From assembly GCA_035647815.1 (NCBI GenBank), contig DASRMR010000016.1, forward strand, positions 1 to 10,854: 10,854 nt of DNA, read 5' to 3'. Both the position numbers and the translations under genes were made by a program. This document shows, piece after piece, positions 6,701 to 10,854 of the stretch (its first letter is position 1; each line of letters begins with the position of its first letter). Source of the stretch: JAAYRQ01 sp035647815. GTDB taxonomy: Bacteria; Bacillota; Syntrophomonadia; Syntrophomonadales; Syntrophomonadaceae. A model generated the notes under the pieces. The model saw nothing but the letters and a program-made list of their open reading frames with translations, was not told the DNA's origin and did no database searches.

Positions 6701-7650
6701 CTATCTAACACCTCTTTACTACATAACAATTTTTCTATTTCATCATCCGTAACCAAAACCCTTGACCCCTCCCTACTACATACAATGGCACTATAAAAAG
6801 CAGCTCTTTTAAGTGTTATTTCTAGGGCAATTCCATCTAAAAGATAATCCTTTAGAAAACCAGCTATAAATTGATCCCCCGCCCCAGTTGAATCTACTTC
6901 TTCTATCGATATAGCAGGTTGATAGAAAAACTCTCCATTAGCATAAGCGTAAGAGCCGTTTTCTCCAGCAGTTATAACTACAGTTTTAAGATGGGGAAAT
7001 TCACATTTTAACCATCTCACTAATTCAGCCGCCTTAAGATTAGTATTAAATTCCTCAGCTATTACCGTGTAACTGCCGATAACATGGGCAGCACATGCTA
7101 AGGCCTGCTCTATAATGGCATGAGTTAAGCCTAGAGACTCAGTCACTGAGGTAGGAATTTGAAAACCGACTACCACCTCAGCACCTATTTGATTAGCATT
7201 TTTCATTAAGTTTAAGGCTGGCTTCACTGGTAGAAGTGAGGTGTAAAATAGTTTAGGAATAGGGATATCTTTAATTTCACTATCTTCCCGGCCTAAAGCT
7301 GTACCAAAATTCATAATAGTTTTTTTGCTGGAGCCTATATTAATCAAAAAATTACTTTGGCTAGTTTCCCCTTCAAATGTCCGGCATAAAGAAATGTCCA
7401 CCCCGGCTTTAAGCATAGTTTCTCGGGCCTTAATTCCGGGCAAATCATCACCCCAGTGAGTATATAAAGCACATCTAACTCCTAGATTAGATAAATAATA
7501 AGCTAGATTACCCCCGTGCCCTCCACCTTGATAGTAGACATTACTAGTAGCGTTGTAATCTTTTTGAAGATTATCCACTTGTATAGCAGTTTCATAACCG
7601 GCTGGTGCTACTAGCAAAATTTCATTATTCCTATGTAATTCCGTATACAT
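6697..7650 (-). CDS. PfkB-family kinase, probable nucleoside (pseudouridine-like) kinase
   Basis: A ribokinase-fold enzyme of 317 residues from ATG 7650. The N-terminal glycine motif YYQGGGHGGNLAYYLSNLG (39-57) contacts the ribose of substrates in this family. The C-terminal PfkB signature is DSTGAGDQFIAGF (253-265), with catalytic base Asp259 and the GAGD anion hole. VITAGENGSY (226-235) is the usual nucleotide-binding strand. The family transfers ATP phosphate to a sugar hydroxyl; members include ribokinase, adenosine kinase and pseudouridine kinase. First place in an operon with a PsuG-like lyase favours a nucleoside 5'-kinase role, because PsuG needs a 5'-phosphorylated substrate. The frame extends to TTG 7671, but that codon has no ribosome binding site. 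ATG 7650 has only a weak GCGGTAG before it, so the start is uncertain. The predicted transcription start is near 7685, giving a short 5' leader. Confidence 0.88.
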   Translation of the reverse strand: MYTELHRNNEILLVAPAGYETAIQVDNLQKDYNATSNVYYQGGGHGGNLAYYLSNLGVRCALYTHWGDDLPGIKARETMLKAGVDISLCRTFEGETSQSNFLINIGSSKKTIMNFGTALGREDSEIKDIPIPKLFYTSLLPVKPALNLMKNANQIGAEVVVGFQIPTSVTESLGLTHAIIEQALACAAHVIGSYTVIAEEFNTNLKAAELVRWLKCEFPHLKTVVITAGENGSYAYANGEFFYQPAISIEEVDSTGAGDQFIAGFLKDYLLDGIALEITLKRAAFYSAIVCSREGSRVLVTDDEIEKLLCSKEVLDR

Positions 7651-7691
7651 CAAATCTACCGCTTTCGACAAATGTTTTGTGATATATATAT

Positions 7692-7720
7692 TTTATATCA
7701 TAATACATTATAAATATCAA
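7692..7720 (-). promoter_or_regulatory. Sigma-A promoter of the kinase/transporter/PsuG-like operon
   Basis: On the - strand, TTGATA (7715-7720) and TATAAA (7692-7697) are separated by 17 bases. Each matches the consensus at 5 of 6 positions. Transcription should start near 7685, 14 to 35 bases before the candidate kinase start codons. Confidence 0.7.
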
Positions 7721-7729
7721 TTATTCCTC

Positions 7730-7748
7730 TTATAACTTTAGGTTATAA
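7730..7748. promoter_or_regulatory. Inverted repeat next to the - strand promoter (candidate operator)
   Basis: TTATAAC (7730-7736) and GTTATAA (7742-7748) form a 7-bp inverted repeat with a 5-base spacer, 9 bases upstream of the -35 box of the - strand operon. Position and symmetry suit a dimeric regulator, but no regulator gene is present in the window and AT-rich DNA makes such repeats by chance. Confidence 0.35.
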
Positions 7749-7858
7749 TCAGGGCGTATTTGTAAGCTTTAATATAATTAATACTAAAGATATAATTTCA
7801 GCGGTATTTGATACCTAGGAAGACTCTAGTTTAAATGCAGAAAATAAAAATACTACCC

Positions 7859-7893
7859 CCCCAAATTAACATTAGGGTAAAACTTATTTGGGG
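7859..7893. repeat. Hairpin-forming inverted repeat between the divergent units
   Basis: CCCCAAAT (7859-7866) and ATTTGGGG (7886-7893) form an 8-bp stem with a 19-base loop, directly before the -35 box of the T-box unit. Read on the - strand it is followed by GTAGTATTTTTATTTT, which would suit a terminator pointing toward the kinase operon. That would insulate the operon from antisense transcription out of the T-box region. The rest of 7749-7894 holds no gene or other clear feature. Confidence 0.4.
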
Positions 7894-7894
7894 C

Positions 7895-7924
7895 TTGACA
7901 TATTCCCTTTAATATGATTATATT
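7895..7924 (+). promoter_or_regulatory. Sigma-A promoter of the T-box / TrpXYZ-type operon
   Basis: A perfect TTGACA (7895-7900) is followed, 18 bases on, by TATATT (7919-7924). Transcription would begin near 7931, just before the first conserved T-box stem element (GTTGAAGAGGA at 7936). The match to the expected leader start supports this choice. Confidence 0.72.
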
Positions 7925-7932
7925 CTCTTATA

Positions 7933-8200
7933 ACCGTTGAAGAGGAAGTAAAACTACTAACTAGCTTCACAGAGAGTCGGGATAGGTGGGAACCCGGCAA
8001 GATATAGAGTAGATAAATGGTCCTTCGAGGGCGGGGTGAAAAAGCTTTTAGCTTTAGTAGCTCCCGACGCAAAGCCAGCGTTATAGGGCTACGGGTGTGT
8101 TGGCACTCTGTATGAGAGGATGCTTGTCATGAGCATCAATTAAGGTGGTATCGCAGGTTTTACACCTGTCCTTTATTTAGGGCAGGTGTTTTTTGTTTTT
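7933..8200 (+). promoter_or_regulatory. T-box leader (tRNA-sensing riboswitch), Trp or Met specifier
   Basis: A complete T-box leader. Stem I starts with GTTGAAGAGGA and the S-turn motif AGTA (7947-7950), and its distal part carries AGAGAGTCGGG (7971-7981). The upper stem pairs CTACT (7954-7958) with AGTAG (8008-8012). The lower stem pairs GAGGA (7942-7946) with TCCTT (8021-8025). This leaves ATAAATGG (8013-8020) as the specifier strand. TGG (8018-8020, Trp) fits the transporter family downstream. ATG (8017-8019, Met) is the one-base alternative and is followed by a purine, as is usual. The T-box sequence AAGGTGGTATCGC (8142-8154) is a slight variant of the consensus. The antiterminator pairs AAGG (8142-8145) with CCTT (8170-8173) and GCAGG (8153-8157) with CCTGT (8165-8169). 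This excludes the terminator hairpin. Uncharged tRNA should therefore switch the transporter operon on. Confidence 0.93.
8162..8194 (+). terminator. T-box regulated intrinsic terminator
   Basis: ACACCTGTCC (8162-8171) pairs with GGGCAGGTGT (8180-8189) with one G-U pair and an 8-base loop, followed by TTTTT and, after one G, a further T run to 8200. Its left arm overlaps the antiterminator arm, so the two structures are mutually exclusive. Confidence 0.92.
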
Positions 8201-8296
8201 AATTACCTTTTTACTCTATTCACAACCGCGGGTGACTAGAGATCTACAGAGAAAATAGCACCAATTATTTTTCAATTATTTTAGGAGGTATTTATA

Positions 8297-9271
8297 ATGA
8301 AAAAAATATTGGCGTTAGTTTTAGGACTTTTATTGTTGTTCTCGGTTGTAGGTTGTAAAGTAAGTGAATCTAGTGATAATTCCATGATAAAGATTGGTAT
8401 CGTGCAAATAGTTGAACACCCATCTTTAAATACGATTAGGGAAGCTTTTATTGATGAATTAGCCGAAAACGGATTTAAAGATGGAGAAAACATAATAATC
8501 GATTATCAAAGTGCACAAAATGATCAAACGAATTTAAAAACTATTTGTCAAAAGTTTTCTAATAACAAATATGACTTAATAGTCGCAATAGCTACCCCGA
8601 CTGCCCAAGCAGCAGTTGGCGAAACTAAAGATATTCCGATAGTCTTTTCAGCTTGTACAGATCCTATTGCAGCAGAGTTACTAACTGACCTAGATAATCC
8701 TGGTGGGAATGTAACTGGTACTTCCGATAAAGTAGCAGTCGCAAAAATTATGGAACTAGCTAAAGAGATTACTCCTGAAATAAAAACTATTGGAGCTTTA
8801 TATACTGCGAGTGAAACAAATTCTATATCTGTAATCGAAGATTTAAAAGAGTATGCAGATAAGAATGGATTAACTATAGTCGAAGCTACTGTAACTAATT
8901 CTTCCGAAGTTCAGCAAGCAACTCTTTCATTAATTAATAAGGTTGATGCTATATTTTCCCCGATAGATAATACTGTAGCATCTGCTATGCCTATAGTTAC
9001 TCAAGTAGCTATTGAAGCTAAAATACCTGTATATGTTGCTGCAGATTCATTAGTTGCAGACGGTGGTTTAGCAACTTATGGGATTAACTACATTACTTTA
9101 GGTAAGGAAACTGCCAAAATGGCTGCCGAAATTCTAAACGGCAAAAATCCTGGCGATATCCCAGTTAAAACTATAACTGATATAGATATTTATCTAAATC
9201 AAACTACTGCTGATGCTATAGGCCTAACATTTCCTCAAGATATCTTAGATAAAGCAAAAGAAGTATTTTAA
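8297..9271 (+). CDS. trpX: TrpX-type ABC transporter substrate-binding lipoprotein (PF04392)
   Basis: This 324-residue secreted lipoprotein of the ABC_sub_bind family has a signal peptide ending at lipobox VVGC (lipidated Cys20). Family landmarks are IGIVQIVEHPSLNTIREAF (33-51), IVAIATPTAQAA, PIVFSACTDPIAAELL and NPGGNVTGTSD. The C-terminal half has IFSPIDNTVASAMP and GGLATYGINYITLGKETAKMA. Proteins of this family with a T-box leader are predicted or shown to bind aromatic amino acids, chiefly tryptophan. AGGAGG (8283-8288) lies 8 bases before ATG 8297. The gene is the first one controlled by the T-box. The symbol follows family usage; ligand identity is inferred and depends on the specifier reading. 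Confidence 0.87.
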   Translation: MKKILALVLGLLLLFSVVGCKVSESSDNSMIKIGIVQIVEHPSLNTIREAFIDELAENGFKDGENIIIDYQSAQNDQTNLKTICQKFSNNKYDLIVAIATPTAQAAVGETKDIPIVFSACTDPIAAELLTDLDNPGGNVTGTSDKVAVAKIMELAKEITPEIKTIGALYTASETNSISVIEDLKEYADKNGLTIVEATVTNSSEVQQATLSLINKVDAIFSPIDNTVASAMPIVTQVAIEAKIPVYVAADSLVADGGLATYGINYITLGKETAKMAAEILNGKNPGDIPVKTITDIDIYLNQTTADAIGLTFPQDILDKAKEVF

Positions 9272-9308
9272 ACTAATTAATTGGAACTTTTACTAAGGAG
9301 TTTTTAAT

Positions 9309-10250
9309 GTGAGTATGATGGCATTTTTAGGGTCAATTGAATTAGGAATAATATATGCCTTAATGGCTTTAGGAGTCTTTATATCTTTTCGGACTCTAAA
9401 TATGCCAGATTTAACTGTTGATGGCAGTTTCGTCCTAGGGGCTGTTATTTCAGCTATTCTCTGTACTAATGGCTACCCTTTATTAGGTTTAATTTTTGCC
9501 TTTATAGCTGGTTTACTAGCTGGAAGTGTTACAGGTTTACTACACACTAAACTTAAGATTCAACCACTTTTATCTGGAATATTAGTAATGCTAGCTTTAT
9601 GGTCGGTAAATCTTAGAATCATGGGTAATAAGGCTAATATCCCTTTAATTAATAAATCTACCGTTTTTAATCTAGTCGATGGGAGTTTCTTAGCATCATA
9701 CTCGGGATTAATTATCCCAGCTGTAATTCTAATTATTATCCTTATACTATTATATTTCTTTTTAAAAACTGAGTTAGGTTTAGTAATACGGGCAACTGGG
9801 GATAACCGCGATATGGTACGATCTGCTGGAGTTAATACTGATACAACTATAGTGCTAGGATTAGCAGTTTCTAATGGCCTAGTAGCAGTATCAGGTGCTC
9901 TAATCGCTCAGTACCAACACTTTGCCGATATTAGCATGGGTACTGGGATGGTGATAATCGGGTTAGCATCAGTAATAATCGGTGAAGTCTTATTCGGAAC
10001 TAATTCCTTATGGCGAAGATTAGTTGCTGTAACATTAGGTGCTGTACTATATCGCCTAATAATTGCTATAGCTTTGGAATTAGGTATGCCACCTACTGAT
10101 TTAAAACTAGTATCAGCTGTAATAGTAGCTTTCGCTTTAGCTATGCCAGTAATAAAAGAGCGATTTTCAATATGGAAAAAACGTAGGCAAAACCAAGCTA
10201 ATTATCACAGGAGGTTACCAGCAGATGTTAAAAATCGAAACAATAACTAA
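9309..10250 (+). CDS. trpY: TrpY-type ABC transporter permease
   Basis: A 313-residue integral membrane protein of the BPD_transp_2 superfamily, in the branch that pairs with PF04392 binding proteins. The N-terminus carries the characteristic FISFRTLNMPDLTVDGSF (residues 24-41). GLVIRATGDNRDMVRSAGVN (157-176) is the usual cytoplasmic coupling segment, and GMVIIGLASVIIGEVLFG follows. About eight or nine hydrophobic helices are visible, and the C-terminus is basic and cytoplasmic. The start is GTG 9309, with AAGGAG (9295-9300) 8 bases upstream; ATG 9315 and 9318 are less well spaced. It follows the binding-protein gene by 37 bases and overlaps the ATPase gene by 26. Confidence 0.9.
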   Translation: MSMMAFLGSIELGIIYALMALGVFISFRTLNMPDLTVDGSFVLGAVISAILCTNGYPLLGLIFAFIAGLLAGSVTGLLHTKLKIQPLLSGILVMLALWSVNLRIMGNKANIPLINKSTVFNLVDGSFLASYSGLIIPAVILIIILILLYFFLKTELGLVIRATGDNRDMVRSAGVNTDTTIVLGLAVSNGLVAVSGALIAQYQHFADISMGTGMVIIGLASVIIGEVLFGTNSLWRRLVAVTLGAVLYRLIIAIALELGMPPTDLKLVSAVIVAFALAMPVIKERFSIWKKRRQNQANYHRRLPADVKNRNNN

Positions 10251-10854
10251 GATATTTGGACATGGAAGTATTAATGAAAAAACCGCCATTGATAATTTAA
10301 GCCTGAATTTAAATAGTGGAGAATTTGTTACTGTTATAGGTGGTAATGGTGCTGGTAAATCTACATTGTTAAATTGTATTGCTGGAGTTTTTGAGCTAGA
10401 TGATGGCAGAATATACTTAGATGACGTAAATATTTCTTATTTTCCCGAATATAAACGTTCAAAAAGTATAGGTCGTGTTTTTCAAGACCCTTTAAAAGGT
10501 ACAGCTTTTGATATGACTATTGAAGAAAATCTAGCTATTGCATATGGTAAAAATAAGACTAGAGGCTTAAGGTTAGGCATCAAAAAAGGCGAAACTAAAT
10601 TATTTAGAGATAATCTAGCTTTATTAGGTTTAGGTCTAGAAAATAGACTCCACCAAAAAGTTGGTTTACTTTCAGGTGGGCAACGCCAAGCCTTAACTCT
10701 TTTAATGGCAACAATAATAAAACCTAAACTTCTTTTACTAGATGAACATACTGCATCTTTAGATCCTGGAGCCTCTATTAAAGTCTTAGATCTAACTAAA
10801 AAAATAGTATCCGAAAATAATCTAACTACTATCATGATAACTCATAATATGCAA
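10225..10854 (+). CDS. trpZ: TrpZ-type ABC transporter ATPase (partial, 3' end beyond window)
   Basis: The frame is open from ATG 10225 to the window edge: 210 codons, lacking perhaps the last 40-50 of a ~250-residue ATPase. Motifs are Walker A GGNGAGKST (39-47), Q-loop Gln87 in VFQDP, signature LSGGQ (149-153), Walker B LLLLDEHTASLDP (169-181) and switch His207 in MITHNMQ. The D-E-H in place of D-E-P after Walker B is common in the ATPases that partner PF04392 binding proteins. AGGAGG (10209-10214) precedes the start by 10 bases, and the gene begins inside the permease, so the two are translationally coupled. It powers import of the TrpX ligand. Confidence 0.93.
   Translation, partial: MLKIETITKIFGHGSINEKTAIDNLSLNLNSGEFVTVIGGNGAGKSTLLNCIAGVFELDDGRIYLDDVNISYFPEYKRSKSIGRVFQDPLKGTAFDMTIEENLAIAYGKNKTRGLRLGIKKGETKLFRDNLALLGLGLENRLHQKVGLLSGGQRQALTLLMATIIKPKLLLLDEHTASLDPGASIKVLDLTKKIVSENNLTTIMITHNMQ

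Noticed and set aside
7884..8072. A 62-codon open frame on the - strand
   Set aside because: It lies across the promoter and stem I of the T-box leader, has no ribosome binding site and no protein-like character.
8281..8493. A 70-codon open frame on the - strand
   Set aside because: It is antisense to the start and signal peptide of the trpX-type gene.
10482..10835. A 117-codon open frame on the - strand
   Set aside because: It lies wholly opposite the trpZ-type ATPase, whose + strand frame shows every ABC motif in order. The antisense product has no recognisable features.

Overview
The window reads as low-GC Firmicute DNA, most likely from an anaerobic Clostridia or Peptococcaceae-type organism. 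The grounds are an AT-rich composition, strong AGGAGG-type ribosome binding sites, a classical T-box leader, a DUF2935 protein and an Mrp sodium/proton antiporter cluster. No rRNA, tRNA, CRISPR array or transposase gene was seen, and the species cannot be named from the sequence.

Layout. (1) Positions 1-1175, + strand: the 3' end of an mrp operon (last codons of mrpD, then overlapping mrpE, mrpF and mrpG), followed by a short REP-like palindrome and a hairpin shared by the two converging units. (2) Positions 1280-2182, - strand: a DUF2935 protein with two copies of a putative metal-binding helical unit. (3) Positions 2330-7720, - strand: a tightly packed six-gene operon. Its order is PfkB-family kinase, single-domain sugar-type ABC ATPase, RbsC-type permease, RbsB-type lipoprotein, a highly divergent pseudouridine-5'-phosphate glycosidase (PsuG)-like protein, and a short QueG-like iron-sulfur protein. 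Genes overlap by 4 bases or lie 3 to about 21 bases apart, and a good sigma-A promoter precedes the kinase. (4) Positions 7895-10854, + strand: a divergent unit with a sigma-A promoter, a T-box leader ending in a regulated terminator, and a TrpXYZ-type ABC transporter (PF04392 lipoprotein, permease, ATPase). The ATPase runs off the window end.

How the genes may work together. The - strand operon looks like an uptake-and-breakdown pathway for a nucleoside. The ABC transporter would import it, the PfkB kinase would phosphorylate its ribose 5'-OH, and the PsuG-like enzyme would split the glycosidic C-C bond. The PsuG-like protein keeps the Schiff-base lysine and metal aspartate of the E. coli enzyme but has changed other active-site positions. 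The operon also ends in a QueG-like Fe-S protein that lacks the usual catalytic Asp motif. The substrate may therefore be pseudouridine or another modified C-nucleoside; this is the most novel part of the window. The + strand unit is an amino-acid importer controlled by uncharged tRNA. Family knowledge points to tryptophan, but the specifier can also be read one base earlier as a methionine codon.
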